From positions 1-36,609 of the forward strand of contig JARRJY010000018.1 in NCBI GenBank assembly GCA_037388705.1: DNA of 36,609 nt, given 5' to 3'. This DNA comes from JARRJY01 sp037388705 (GTDB lineage Bacteria > Pseudomonadota > Gammaproteobacteria > UBA6429 > Thiohalophilaceae). A program made the position numbers and the translations under genes. The notes beneath the pieces are model-generated. The model made no database searches, had not been told where the DNA came from, and saw only the letters and a list, made by a program, of their open reading frames with translations. Position 1 is the stretch's first letter. Each line of letters begins with the position of its first letter. Positions 7,315 to 15,696 of this stretch are shown piece by piece.

Positions 7315-7671
7315 ATGAGTGATATGCAAGATTACAACTCGAGCTTGGGCGATGCTGCAAGCCGTAAGTTTGAAACTTTCTCTTACCTGCCAGCGATGGA
7401 TGCTGACCAGATCCGTGCTCAGATCGAGTACATCGTATCTAAAGGTTGGAACCCATCTATCGAGCACACTGAACCACAAAATGCTGCTGGTTCTTACTGG
7501 TACATGTGGAAGCTGCCTATGTTCGGCGAAACTGACGTAGACGCAATCCTGGCTGAATGTGAAGCTTGTCACAAGGCACACCCTAACAACCACGTTCGTC
7601 TGTTAGGCCTGGACAACTTTGCACAATGTGCTGGTGCATCAATGGTTATTTTCCGCGGCGAAGCTGTTTAA
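7315..7671 (+). CDS. cbbS: RuBisCO small subunit, form I
   Basis: A 118-residue small subunit of form I RuBisCO. Recognisable family blocks are KFETFSYLPAMDADQIRAQIEYIVSKGW, the YWYMWKLPMFGETD motif and NNHVRLLGLDNFAQCAGASMVIFR. It caps the large-subunit octamer at the four-fold axis. AGGAG lies 9 nt ahead of the ATG, and codon use is as biased as in cbbL. The gene follows cbbL by 90 nt and is followed by an intrinsic terminator, so cbbLS should be made in excess over the activase genes downstream. Confidence 0.98.
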   Translation: MSDMQDYNSSLGDAASRKFETFSYLPAMDADQIRAQIEYIVSKGWNPSIEHTEPQNAAGSYWYMWKLPMFGETDVDAILAECEACHKAHPNNHVRLLGLDNFAQCAGASMVIFRGEAV

Positions 7672-7694
7672 GCGGCAGGGTTTAACCAAAAAAT

Positions 7695-7733
7695 AAAGCC
7701 CCTGCCCTGCCTAAAGCAGACAGGGGCTTTTTT
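7695..7733 (+). terminator. Intrinsic terminator after cbbS
   Basis: AAAGCCCCTG (7695-7704) pairs with CAGGGGCTTT (7721-7730), with an inner CTGC/GCAG helix, followed by TTT. It sits in the middle of the cbb gene set and probably lets only part of the transcription reach cbbQ and cbbO. Confidence 0.9.
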
Positions 7734-7767
7734 ATGCATTGATTTAAGACTTTAAGAGAAAAAATTT

Positions 7768-8097
7768 ATGTCTAAACCACCTCAATCAGAAAAATCAGAT
7801 CGTTATGTGGGTATTGATAACGACCTATTCGGTGGTATGACCACCATCGGCAAAACGATTCGTGATGCCCAGGTGTTTGGCTTAATCGAAGAAACGGAAA
7901 CCTGTGAAGGCTGGAACCTAGCCGGGATTAACGCTTTACTGGATAAGGTTAATGCCGAGTGGGACAAATACGGCTGTTTAGTGAGCCGTTTGCCTGAAGA
8001 GCTGTTTGAACGTCACCAACGTATTCATGGTGAAGCCGTGAAAAAAGCAAAAGCGCTTGGCTGGGATGGTGACTACGAAACTCACAGCGATACATAA
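7768..8097 (+). CDS. Unknown small protein inside the RuBisCO operon
   Basis: A 109-residue soluble, acidic protein starting MSKPPQSEKSDRYVGIDNDLFGG. It has no signal peptide, membrane segment or catalytic motif I recognise. The predicted layout is a short mixed N-terminus (GGMTTIGKTIRDAQVFGLIEET), then two likely helices (NLAGINALLDKVNAEWDKYGCLVSRLPEELFERHQRIHGEAVKKAKALGW). It lies between the cbbS terminator and cbbQ on the same strand, with 47 nt to the cbbQ start, so it should be co-expressed with the activase genes. A role in RuBisCO assembly, activation or regulation is suggested by position only. The coding evidence is clean: no overlap, intact frame, composition like its neighbours. 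Confidence 0.85.
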   Translation: MSKPPQSEKSDRYVGIDNDLFGGMTTIGKTIRDAQVFGLIEETETCEGWNLAGINALLDKVNAEWDKYGCLVSRLPEELFERHQRIHGEAVKKAKALGWDGDYETHSDT

Positions 8098-8144
8098 AGA
8101 ATTTTAAATTGTTGTTAATCAGATATTAACGAAGGGTGTGTGAT

Positions 8145-8957
8145 ATGGATACTACAGTTGATCCAAAACAGTACATTATTAAAGAAGAACCATATTTTGA
8201 ACCAGTAGCTAACGAAATTGAGCTATACGAAGCCGCTTATAATGCGCGTATGCCCATGATGTTAAAAGGCCCAACTGGTTGTGGTAAATCACGTTTTGTT
8301 GAATACATGGCATGGAAACTACAACGTCCGTTAATCACTGTTGCCTGTAACGAAGACATGACAGCTTCTGACCTGGTGGGTCGCTTCCTGCTGGATAAAG
8401 AAGGGACCAAGTGGCAGGATGGACCTTTAAGCACCGCTGCCCGTATCGGTGCCATCTGTTACCTGGATGAAGTGGTAGAAGCCCGCCAGGATACCACGGT
8501 TGTTATTCACCCATTGACCGATCACCGTCGTACTTTACCGCTGGATAAAAAAGGTGAGCTGATTGAAGCCCACCCTGATTTCCAGCTGGTTATTTCATAT
8601 AACCCGGGTTATCAAAGCCTGATGAAAGACCTGAAACAATCTACCAAGCAGCGTTTTGGCGGCCTGGACTTTGACTACCCCGCTGAAGAAACAGAAGTCG
8701 CTATTGTTTCTAAAGAATCAGGTATTGATAGAGAAACTGCGGAAAAACTGGTCCAGATTGCACACCGTGCCCGTAACCTGAAAGGTCACGGCCTGGATGA
8801 AGGTATTTCAACACGTCTGCTTGTGTATGCAGGTCAGTTGATTGCAAAAGGTATTGATGCAGAAGCAGCTTGTAGTATGACGATGGTAACGCCATTAACC
8901 GATGATCCGGATATGCGCGATACCCTGAATGCTGCCGTACAGACATTCTTTGGTTAG
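8145..8957 (+). CDS. cbbQ: RuBisCO activase AAA+ ATPase CbbQ
   Basis: A 270-residue MoxR-type AAA+ ATPase. Walker A is GPTGCGKS (near residues 42-49) and Walker B is ICYLDEV (near 104-110), followed by a sensor region (LVISYNPGYQ) and an arginine-finger segment (STKQRFGGLDFDYP). With CbbO it forms the Q2O8-type complex that removes inhibitory sugar phosphates from form I RuBisCO using ATP. The start at 8145 (MDTTVDPKQ) is chosen because GAAGGG lies 8 nt upstream; an earlier GTG at 8136 would overlap that site. It is followed by cbbO after 93 nt containing a hairpin. Confidence 0.95.
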   Translation: MDTTVDPKQYIIKEEPYFEPVANEIELYEAAYNARMPMMLKGPTGCGKSRFVEYMAWKLQRPLITVACNEDMTASDLVGRFLLDKEGTKWQDGPLSTAARIGAICYLDEVVEARQDTTVVIHPLTDHRRTLPLDKKGELIEAHPDFQLVISYNPGYQSLMKDLKQSTKQRFGGLDFDYPAEETEVAIVSKESGIDRETAEKLVQIAHRARNLKGHGLDEGISTRLLVYAGQLIAKGIDAEAACSMTMVTPLTDDPDMRDTLNAAVQTFFG

Positions 8958-8981
8958 TTTTTTACCGTAAAGTAAAGATAT

Positions 8982-9010
8982 GCCATACCTGCTAACAGGC
9001 AACGTATGGC
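8982..9010 (+). promoter_or_regulatory. Hairpin between cbbQ and cbbO
   Basis: GCCATAC (8982-8988) pairs with GTATGGC (9004-9010), and part of the loop can pair further. There is no T-tract. It could be a processing or stability element setting the ratio of CbbQ to CbbO. Confidence 0.4.
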
Positions 9011-9050
9011 TCCTGAACAATAACCTTATATATTTTGGTTAGGTAAAAAA

Positions 9051-11405
9051 ATGTCGATTAAACTCGAAGATTACGAAGAACAGTTACAGGATGTTGCTCC
9101 TGAAGTACGTGACGTACTGGATGGCACCTTCCACGAAGCAGCACGTATCATGTCACCGACCGGTCTGGAAGCTTACCTGAGTGGTGCCAAAGCGATGTGT
9201 AACCTGGGTCGTGGTTCTGACCTGGTCATTACTTATCTTCAGGAAATGCCACTGGTCGCCAAGGAATGTGGTGAAGACATCATTGATGACTGTGTTACTG
9301 CAGCCATGAAACTGTCTTCCATGACATCCGGTGAAGTCATTACTTTAATGCTTGGCAGCCTGCCATCAGCTGCCCGTCACCTGGGTGATGGTGAACTGGT
9401 GCGTGGCTACCTGACCTTCATCCATCAGTTTGCCTCAACAGCCGCACGTGGTTTACGTCCCATGCTCAACCACATGGACGAGTTGCTGGACAAGCTGACA
9501 CTGAGTGGTTTACGCCGCTGGGCAAACTTTGGCGCACAAGCTTACCGTCGTGATTTTGATAACCTGACAACGTACTTTAACCTCGAGTCAGCGGACTCCC
9601 AGGCGATGTTGCAAAAAGAACGCCGTGGTGTTCTGTTCATTAAAGTACAGCGTAAACTGAACTTCTATTTACGTGCCCTGTGGGGTCGTGACTTTTTCCT
9701 TCGCCCTACCGGTGCGGATTACACTGACTTCCGCCCTTATATCGAACACCGTATTCTGCATATGCCAGATGCGGTTGACGACTATGGTGCAGACGATAAC
9801 AAGGTTCCGGGCCTGGAACTTTATCGTGCTACTGCTGCTCACATGGCAGCCCATATGTGTTATTCAGACTCGGCAATTTCTGCTGAACAGTTAAGTCCGG
9901 CACAGATGTTCTTTATTGGCTTCATGGAAGATGCACGTATTGAATATAAAGCTGTTAATGATTTTCCTGGTTTGAAAAAACTCTGGATCTCGTTATTGAA
10001 AGCGGAACATGAAGGTGACATTGAGCACCCTGCCATGCTGGAACTGGAACACATCGCACATATGCTTCTTGATCCATCAGTATCATCTAACGACGCTGAA
10101 GTCAGTGATTTTGTTAAGCGTTTCCACGAAGAAATTGAAGATAAGCAGGATGACAACAGCTACTCATGGCATATGGGTATGGAACTGTTTAACCTGTTTT
10201 CTGCACGTAAGAATGTACCAAGTCTGCGTATTCTTGAACGCATTCGGGTTCCTTATCGCGATGACAATCGCTTTGTCTGGGAATTTGAAGAATTCGACTG
10301 GGAAGCAGAAGCAGAATATGTTGCCGCCAGCCAGCGCCAGGTTCGTCGCGTTATGAGTGTCATGGAAATGGCCAACGAAGTGGATTGTGAACTGGCCGGT
10401 GATGATGCCCAGGAAATCTGGACATGCCCAACAGAAATGTTCCCCTATGAAGACGACCTGTCAGATGAGCAAAAAAGCTTTAATGACATGTGGGGTAAAG
10501 AGCCTGTCTCTGATCCATTCCACTACCAGGAATGGGATTACCAGATCCAGTTACATCGTCCAGACTGGGCAACGGTGTATGAACGTCGTCAACCTAAGGG
10601 TAACCCGGAAGATATCGAAGAAATTCTTACCGCGTATAAACCGATTGCACACCGTATTCGTCAGATTATCGATTTGTTAACACCGGAAGGTGTACAACGC
10701 ATGCGCGGACTGGAAGACGGTGACGAACTGGACATCAACGCTGCCGTTGATGCCATGATTGCCATTCGTATGGGTGAACAACCCAATCCACGCATTACGA
10801 TGCGTAACGTGCTTAATACACGTGACCTTTCCATTGTTGTCCTGATGGACCTGTCGGAATCAACCAATGAACCAATGGGTGGTTCAGAAAAAACCGTCCT
10901 GCAATTAACCCGGGAAGCAGCCACACTGGTTGCTACTGCAATTAACGGCATTGGCGATCCTTTTGCATTGCACGGATTTGCTTCTGATGGCCGTCATGAT
11001 GTGCAGTACTATCGCTTCAAGGATTTTAACCAGCACCTGGATGATGATGTCAAATCACGCCTTGCCGGTATGAAAGGTGGTTTATCAACGCGTATGGGTG
11101 CGGCATTACGACATGCTGGCCATCACCTGCACAAACAACCCGAGCGTCGTAAATTGATCCTGCTGGTAACCGATGGGGAGCCGGCAGATATCGATGAACG
11201 CGACCCGCAGCACCTGCGCCATGACACCAAGAAAGCCGTAGAAGAACTCTACAGCACAGGGGTCCTGACCTATTGCCTGACACTGGATCCCAATGCTGAT
11301 GCCTACGTGAAACGTATTTTTGGTGATAACAATTACACCATCATAGATAACGTGGATCGTCTTCCTGAACAACTACCTGTACTGTTTGCCAGCCTTACCA
11401 AGTAA
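9051..11405 (+). CDS. cbbO: RuBisCO activase adaptor CbbO (VWA domain)
   Basis: A 784-residue partner of CbbQ. The long N-terminal part is helical and family-specific. The C-terminal roughly 190 residues form a von Willebrand factor A domain with a MIDAS metal site: DLSES near residue 600, a Thr in STRMGAALRHAGHH near 680, and the conserved LLVTDGEPAD near 705. In this family the VWA domain docks on RuBisCO and the rest recruits the hexameric CbbQ motor. The length is normal for CbbO. It is the last gene of the cbb operon. The stop codon lies inside a 10-bp hairpin that lacks a T-tract. Confidence 0.95.
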   Translation: MSIKLEDYEEQLQDVAPEVRDVLDGTFHEAARIMSPTGLEAYLSGAKAMCNLGRGSDLVITYLQEMPLVAKECGEDIIDDCVTAAMKLSSMTSGEVITLMLGSLPSAARHLGDGELVRGYLTFIHQFASTAARGLRPMLNHMDELLDKLTLSGLRRWANFGAQAYRRDFDNLTTYFNLESADSQAMLQKERRGVLFIKVQRKLNFYLRALWGRDFFLRPTGADYTDFRPYIEHRILHMPDAVDDYGADDNKVPGLELYRATAAHMAAHMCYSDSAISAEQLSPAQMFFIGFMEDARIEYKAVNDFPGLKKLWISLLKAEHEGDIEHPAMLELEHIAHMLLDPSVSSNDAEVSDFVKRFHEEIEDKQDDNSYSWHMGMELFNLFSARKNVPSLRILERIRVPYRDDNRFVWEFEEFDWEAEAEYVAASQRQVRRVMSVMEMANEVDCELAGDDAQEIWTCPTEMFPYEDDLSDEQKSFNDMWGKEPVSDPFHYQEWDYQIQLHRPDWATVYERRQPKGNPEDIEEILTAYKPIAHRIRQIIDLLTPEGVQRMRGLEDGDELDINAAVDAMIAIRMGEQPNPRITMRNVLNTRDLSIVVLMDLSESTNEPMGGSEKTVLQLTREAATLVATAINGIGDPFALHGFASDGRHDVQYYRFKDFNQHLDDDVKSRLAGMKGGLSTRMGAALRHAGHHLHKQPERRKLILLVTDGEPADIDERDPQHLRHDTKKAVEELYSTGVLTYCLTLDPNADAYVKRIFGDNNYTIIDNVDRLPEQLPVLFASLTK

Positions 11406-11411
11406 GGCTGG
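11389..11411 (+). terminator. Hairpin at the end of cbbO
   Basis: A perfect 10-bp stem, CCAGCCTTAC with GTAAGGCTGG, loop CAA, encloses the cbbO stop codon. The following bases (TAAACCGTGTTTCTTT) form only a broken T-run, so it may be a weak terminator or an mRNA 3'-end protector. Confidence 0.45.
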
Positions 11412-11474
11412 TAAACCGTGTTTCTTTCCCAGAGTTCACTTATAATGTCGGTTTAAACGTAATCGGAAATTGTT

Positions 11475-11969
11475 ATGAAAAAGAAGCCTGTCGTTGGCGT
11501 GGTAATGGGAAGTAACAGTGACTGGAAAGTCATGAGCCAGGCCTGTGAAGTACTGAAAGAATTCGGTGTACCCCATGAAGCGAAGGTTGTCTCTGCACAC
11601 CGTACTCCTGATGCCATGTTTGAATATGCCGAAAATGCCGCTGAACGTGGTATCCAGGTCATTATTGCCGGTGCGGGTGGTTCGGCCCATTTACCCGGGA
11701 TGATCGCTTCCAAAACTATTGTGCCAGTGCTGGGTGTTCCCGTCACCTCCCGGGCACTGAAAGGGATGGACTCCTTGTTATCCATTGTGCAGATGCCGAA
11801 AGGCATCCCAGTCGCCACCTTTGCCATCGGGGAACCGGGCGCAGCCAATGCCGGTTTATTCGCGGTTTCCATGCTGGCTAACAACGACGAGAAGTATGCG
11901 AAAAAACTCAATACCTTCCGTAAAAAACAGCGTACCAAAGTGCGCGCCATGAAATTACCAAAAGTATGA
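11475..11969 (+). CDS. purE: 5-(carboxyamino)imidazole ribonucleotide mutase
   Basis: A 164-residue class I PurE, which converts N5-CAIR to CAIR in purine biosynthesis. The substrate-binding loop GSNSDWKVM and the motif SAHRTPDAMFEYA are at the expected N-terminal positions, followed by IAGAGGSAHLPGM and GVPVTS. The length is typical. A TATAAT box at 11441-11446 with a poor -35 may be its own promoter, which would separate it from cbbO. It overlaps purK by 4 nt (ATGA), so the two should be translationally coupled. Confidence 0.97.
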   Translation: MKKKPVVGVVMGSNSDWKVMSQACEVLKEFGVPHEAKVVSAHRTPDAMFEYAENAAERGIQVIIAGAGGSAHLPGMIASKTIVPVLGVPVTSRALKGMDSLLSIVQMPKGIPVATFAIGEPGAANAGLFAVSMLANNDEKYAKKLNTFRKKQRTKVRAMKLPKV

Positions 11970-13099
11970 AAATACTCCCTGGTAGCACAATCGGCATGTT
12001 AGGTGGCGGCCAGCTGGGGCGGATGTTCACTGTGGCTGCCCGTACCATGGGTTATGAGGTTATCGTACTTGATCCGGATGAAAACAGTCCTGCCGGAAAA
12101 CTGGCTACCGATCATGTTTGTGCAAACTATGATGATCAGACTGCTCTCGACTACATTGCTAAAACCTGTGATGCGATCACTACTGAATTTGAAAATGTTC
12201 CTGCCTCAACGCTGGAGAAACTGGCAGCCAGTTGCCCGGTACGACCTGGCGCCCAGGCAGTAACAATTACCCAGGATCGTATACATGAAAAAACTTTCTT
12301 AAGAGACAACGACTTTCCAACTGCACCCTTTGCGGTAATCAATTCCATTGAAGACTTGCAGAATAATATTGTGCAAGTCGGTACCCCTGCCATTCTTAAA
12401 GTGTCACGATTTGGCTATGATGGCAAAGGCCAGTTTGGTATTAACTCACCTGAAGATGTTGATGTTGCCTGGAATACCTTAATGGGTGAAGCCTGTGTCC
12501 TGGAACAACGCATGCCACTGGATATTGAAGTATCGGTGGTACTGGCGCGGGGTCTTAGTGGAGAAGTTGTTACCTATCCGGTTGCCGAGAATATACACGA
12601 AGGTGGTATTCTCGATGTCAGTATCGTACCTGCACGTGTCGAAGCTGCACTGGCAGAAAAAGTCATTGCCATGGCGAAAAATATTGCTACTGCTTTAGAT
12701 TATGTCGGCGTCATGGCCGTTGAATTTTTTGTCAGTAACGGTGAAGTACTGGTTAACGAGATCGCACCCCGTCCTCATAACAGTGGTCACTATACCCTGG
12801 ACGCCTGTATTACCGATCAGTTTGAACAACAGGTACGTGCAGTGTGTGGTTTACCACTGGGTGATACCAGGCAGCTTTCACCTGTTGTAATGATCAATAT
12901 GCTCGGCGACATATGGCATAACGGTAAAAATCCTGACTGGAACAAGTTACTGGATCATCCCAATATCAAGTTACATTTATATGGTAAACGCGAAGCACGT
13001 CCCGGGCGTAAAATGGGACATTATAATGTTGTTGCCAATACCATTGAAGAAGCCTTGCAGCTGGCCAAATCAACACAACAGGCACTTGCCAGACCTTAA
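11966..13099 (+). CDS. purK: 5-(carboxyamino)imidazole ribonucleotide synthase
   Basis: A 377-residue ATP-grasp enzyme that carboxylates AIR to N5-CAIR using ATP and bicarbonate, feeding PurE. The N-terminus has the typical GMLGGGQLGRMFTVAA dinucleotide-like fold. The ATP-grasp part contains ILKVSRFGYDGKGQ and the metal-binding VEFFVSNGEVLVNEIAPRPHNSGH. Start and stop overlap with purE show a two-gene operon. The length is normal and the frame is intact. Confidence 0.97.
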   Translation: MKILPGSTIGMLGGGQLGRMFTVAARTMGYEVIVLDPDENSPAGKLATDHVCANYDDQTALDYIAKTCDAITTEFENVPASTLEKLAASCPVRPGAQAVTITQDRIHEKTFLRDNDFPTAPFAVINSIEDLQNNIVQVGTPAILKVSRFGYDGKGQFGINSPEDVDVAWNTLMGEACVLEQRMPLDIEVSVVLARGLSGEVVTYPVAENIHEGGILDVSIVPARVEAALAEKVIAMAKNIATALDYVGVMAVEFFVSNGEVLVNEIAPRPHNSGHYTLDACITDQFEQQVRAVCGLPLGDTRQLSPVVMINMLGDIWHNGKNPDWNKLLDHPNIKLHLYGKREARPGRKMGHYNVVANTIEEALQLAKSTQQALARP

Positions 13100-13125
13100 T
13101 AACTATTACAATTTGTAAAAGGTAA

Positions 13126-13737
13126 ATGACAGTGAAACAAGTTACAGAAAAATCCCGCATGACATCACTGGCAATCATGGGCCAGCTGATATTCTGGAGT
13201 CGCTGGCTACAGGCTCCGCTATACCTGGGTCTGATCGCAGCACAATGTGTCTATGTCTACCATTTTATGGTTGAACTCTCACACCTGATTACCGGGGCAA
13301 ATGAACTGGGTGAAACCGGCATCATGCTGATGGTACTCGGCCTGATTGACGTGGTCATGATTGCAAACCTGCTCATCATGGTTATCATTGGTGGCTATGA
13401 GACCTTTGTTTCCAGGCTGAACATAAAAGAGCACCCCGATCAACCTGAATGGTTATCGCATGTAAATGCTGCCACCATGAAGATTAAGCTCTCCATGGCA
13501 CTGATTGGTATCTCATCCATACACCTGTTAAAAACATTCATCAATATTGGCACTGTAGATATTCCAGCTGATACCACGCCACAAATGGCCGAGCAACTAA
13601 TCGCCGCCAGCCAGGTAGAGGTTTTCTGGCAGGTAGCCATACATATTACCTTCATTATCTCGGCTATCGCTATGGCCTATACCGACCGTATCATGACTAA
13701 AACGCTTATTGATGCGCACGGTAAAGCTGCACATTAA
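13126..13737 (+). CDS. YqhA-family (TIGR00645) inner-membrane protein
   Basis: A 203-residue membrane protein with four predicted transmembrane segments, at about residues 25-50, 65-90, 118-140 and 165-190. It starts with a short cytoplasmic N-terminus followed by FWSRWLQAPLYLGLI. The blocks MLMVLGLIDVVMIANLLIMVIIGGYETFVSRL and HPDQPEWLSHVNAATMKIKLSMALIGISSIHLLK are the hallmark of the UPF0114/YqhA family. The biological function of that family is unknown. AAAAGG lies just ahead of the ATG. It follows purK by 26 nt and could be co-transcribed with it. Confidence 0.9.
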   Translation: MTVKQVTEKSRMTSLAIMGQLIFWSRWLQAPLYLGLIAAQCVYVYHFMVELSHLITGANELGETGIMLMVLGLIDVVMIANLLIMVIIGGYETFVSRLNIKEHPDQPEWLSHVNAATMKIKLSMALIGISSIHLLKTFINIGTVDIPADTTPQMAEQLIAASQVEVFWQVAIHITFIISAIAMAYTDRIMTKTLIDAHGKAAH

Positions 13738-13832
13738 AAACTGTATTTGCGAAAGGTTAGATTCCCTTCGCTACCAATTTCCAGAAATTAGGTGTATAAA
13801 TAGATTAAATATTTTCTTAAATAAGGAAATTA

Positions 13833-14252
13833 ATTATCCTTTTTTATAACCGACATAACGAAGTACCAACGCTCCAAGTACATGATTCTAAAGTCGATGC
13901 TAACTATTACAATCATGTGCTGGTTGCACTTAAAAGGCTGGGTAAGCAGGTTCGTTTCAGAATTCCAGGCCTGAAACATCTTGACTTAATTTTACAAAAG
14001 GATGCCTGGATTGTTGTAGATCGCGCCCTCCACGATTACCCAATCATCGCCTGGACTGAATTCGAAGTAAAAGGCCGTGAAGCGATACATGAACCTATCA
14101 AATGTAAAATTCGTTATTTCCATGCTAACGCTACAATGATCAAGGCGCGTACCCTGGAAGCCATGGACATGTTACTTAGTGAAGAATTAGCTGATAAGAT
14201 TAAAAATAACGAGTTCGATGAGGCCACGGTTATACCATTTCGTACACGCTGA
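13833..14252 (+). CDS. Unknown conserved-looking protein, probable non-ATG start
   Basis: An open frame continuing upstream of any ATG, GTG or TTG with a ribosome site. The only in-frame GTG (13917) has no Shine-Dalgarno, and starting there would discard a good-looking N-terminus (FYNRHNEVPTLQVHDSKVDA). AAGGAAA at 13823-13829 sits 4-7 nt ahead of ATT (13833) and ATC (13836), so initiation at one of these rare codons is proposed, giving 138-139 residues. The protein is soluble, with YYNHVLVALKRLGKQVRFRIPGLKHLDLI and later a helical tail (EAMDMLLSEELADKIKNNEFDEATVIPFRTR). I do not recognise the family. It is followed 34 nt later by the phosphatase and methyltransferase genes on the same strand. 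Confidence 0.6.
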   Translation: MILFYNRHNEVPTLQVHDSKVDANYYNHVLVALKRLGKQVRFRIPGLKHLDLILQKDAWIVVDRALHDYPIIAWTEFEVKGREAIHEPIKCKIRYFHANATMIKARTLEAMDMLLSEELADKIKNNEFDEATVIPFRTR

Positions 14253-14286
14253 CTTTTCGTTAGATTATACTTCCAGGCAAGAATAA

Positions 14287-14904
14287 GTGACTGATACCAT
14301 CATAGATTTAATGCGTCATGGTGAACCTGTAGGAGGACGTGCGTACCGGGGAAACAGTATTGACGATCCTTTAAGTGAAGCCGGCTGGCAACAAATGTGG
14401 AATGCCATTGGCAACCAGGCACCATGGGATCACGTAATCACCTCCCCTCTTAAACGCTGCTATGATTTTGCTGATGCAATTATGGATACTCACAATATCC
14501 CTTTTACGGTAGAAGAAAATTTCAAGGAAGTCGGCTTTGGTAGCTGGGAAGGCAAGACTCCCGATGAAATCAGGGCGAAAAATCTGAAAGAGTATGAAGA
14601 TTTTTATAATGACCCGGTCAACATGCGCCCGGAAGGTGCTGAACCGCTCAATGCTTTTATAAACCGTGTTACCAGCGCCTTTAAAAAAGCAATAGATAAA
14701 CACCAAGGAAAACATATTCTGATCGTTGCTCACGCTGGTGTTAATCGTGCAATTATCGCGCATGCCCTGCATTGCGCCCCTGTTGGCTTATACCGCATTA
14801 ATGTGAAAAATGCCGGCATATCACGCTTAAAGCATAATGCCCTGGGAACTCACCTGCTTTATCACAATGTCCAACTCGATGATATGATTAAACACCATGA
14901 ATAA
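14287..14904 (+). CDS. Histidine phosphatase family protein
   Basis: A 205-residue member of the phosphoglycerate-mutase-like histidine phosphatases. The catalytic LMRHGEP (RHG) motif starts at about residue 9, followed by SPLKRC, the acidic EVGFGSWEG segment and VAHAGVNRA with the second catalytic His. This layout resembles CobC (alpha-ribazole phosphatase) and small-molecule phosphatases; there is no cobalamin gene nearby, so the substrate is open. The start is a GTG, needed to keep the RHG strand intact. The last 8 nt overlap the methyltransferase gene, so the two are coupled. Confidence 0.88.
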   Translation: MTDTIIDLMRHGEPVGGRAYRGNSIDDPLSEAGWQQMWNAIGNQAPWDHVITSPLKRCYDFADAIMDTHNIPFTVEENFKEVGFGSWEGKTPDEIRAKNLKEYEDFYNDPVNMRPEGAEPLNAFINRVTSAFKKAIDKHQGKHILIVAHAGVNRAIIAHALHCAPVGLYRINVKNAGISRLKHNALGTHLLYHNVQLDDMIKHHE

Positions 14905-15484
14905 AGAACTCGATATCAACCAGCTGCGAAAAGATATTATCTTTCAGGCAAACTTGCGTGGTTTTGATCTTGTTTTTAACACCACCTGGGGTACCTTTTC
15001 TCCCCGAGAGATTGATGAAGGCACTGTAATGTTACTGGATAGAATTGAAGTCAATGACAGTGATGATTGTCTTGACCTGGGTTGTGGTTATGGTCCGATC
15101 GGTATCACCATGGCAAAGCTTGCGCCAAATGGTAAAACCACCCTGGTCGACAGAGACTTTATCGCCGTTGAATACAGCAACAAGAATATTCAACAAAACA
15201 ATATTGCGAATGCTGTAGCTTTACTAAGCAATGGCTTTGCCCAGATCCGTGATAAGAAATTCGATGTCATCGCCTCCAACATTCCCGCCAAGGTTGGCAA
15301 TGAAATGTTAACCCTGTTCCTACATGATGCTTATGATCAATTGAACACTGGAGGACGATTATATGTAGTAACCATAACTGGTTTACGTAAATACATGGCG
15401 CGCAACTTCAAAGAAGTTTTCGGAAACTACAAGAAACTAAAACAAGGCCAGCAATATACCGTAGCAATGGCGATAAAAAACTAA
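14897..15484 (+). CDS. Class I SAM-dependent methyltransferase (small RsmC-like fold)
   Basis: A 195-residue Rossmann-type methyltransferase. Motif I is LDLGCGYGPIGITMAKL; an acidic strand-2 end (LVDRD) should bind the SAM ribose. The motif IV position reads SNIPAK instead of the NPPF/Y of N-methyltransferases, so the usual base-flipping aromatic is absent. It resembles the single MTS domain of RsmC/RlmG-type rRNA guanine methylases, but the substrate cannot be assigned. The ATG overlaps the 3' end of the phosphatase gene. Confidence 0.85.
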   Translation: MNKELDINQLRKDIIFQANLRGFDLVFNTTWGTFSPREIDEGTVMLLDRIEVNDSDDCLDLGCGYGPIGITMAKLAPNGKTTLVDRDFIAVEYSNKNIQQNNIANAVALLSNGFAQIRDKKFDVIASNIPAKVGNEMLTLFLHDAYDQLNTGGRLYVVTITGLRKYMARNFKEVFGNYKKLKQGQQYTVAMAIKN

Positions 15485-15696
15485 ATTATCAAGCGATTAT
15501 TAAATGACCGATTTCGAGCTATACCAGAACAGGCAAGGCGCGCGACCAGAGCATGCGAAGCATGTTCAGGAAGTCCTTAATGAAACGCGAAGCGGTTCTA
15601 AAGGGTTCAAGAAATGCTGAATGAAATGTCAAAGACGGTTCTACAGTAAAGCGGACATTCGAAAATATAAAAAACTTTACAAAATGGAATTTGAGT
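15485..15696. other. Gene-free segment ahead of an AT-rich gene
   Basis: About 210 nt without a credible ORF. The first part is GC-richer than the gene that follows and contains the small palindrome GCATGCGAAGCATGTTC and repeated GAAGC motifs. It reads like a relic of other DNA. I see no attachment-site pair, IS end or integron attC site that I could defend. Confidence 0.4.

Noticed and set aside
11436..11950. Antisense ORFs opposite purE
   Set aside because: purE is complete and overlaps purK in the classic way; the antisense frames have no ribosome site or recognisable domain.
15485..15696. Integron attC site or IS end in the gap before the AT-rich gene
   Set aside because: I could not find core-site pairs, terminal inverted repeats or target-site duplications.
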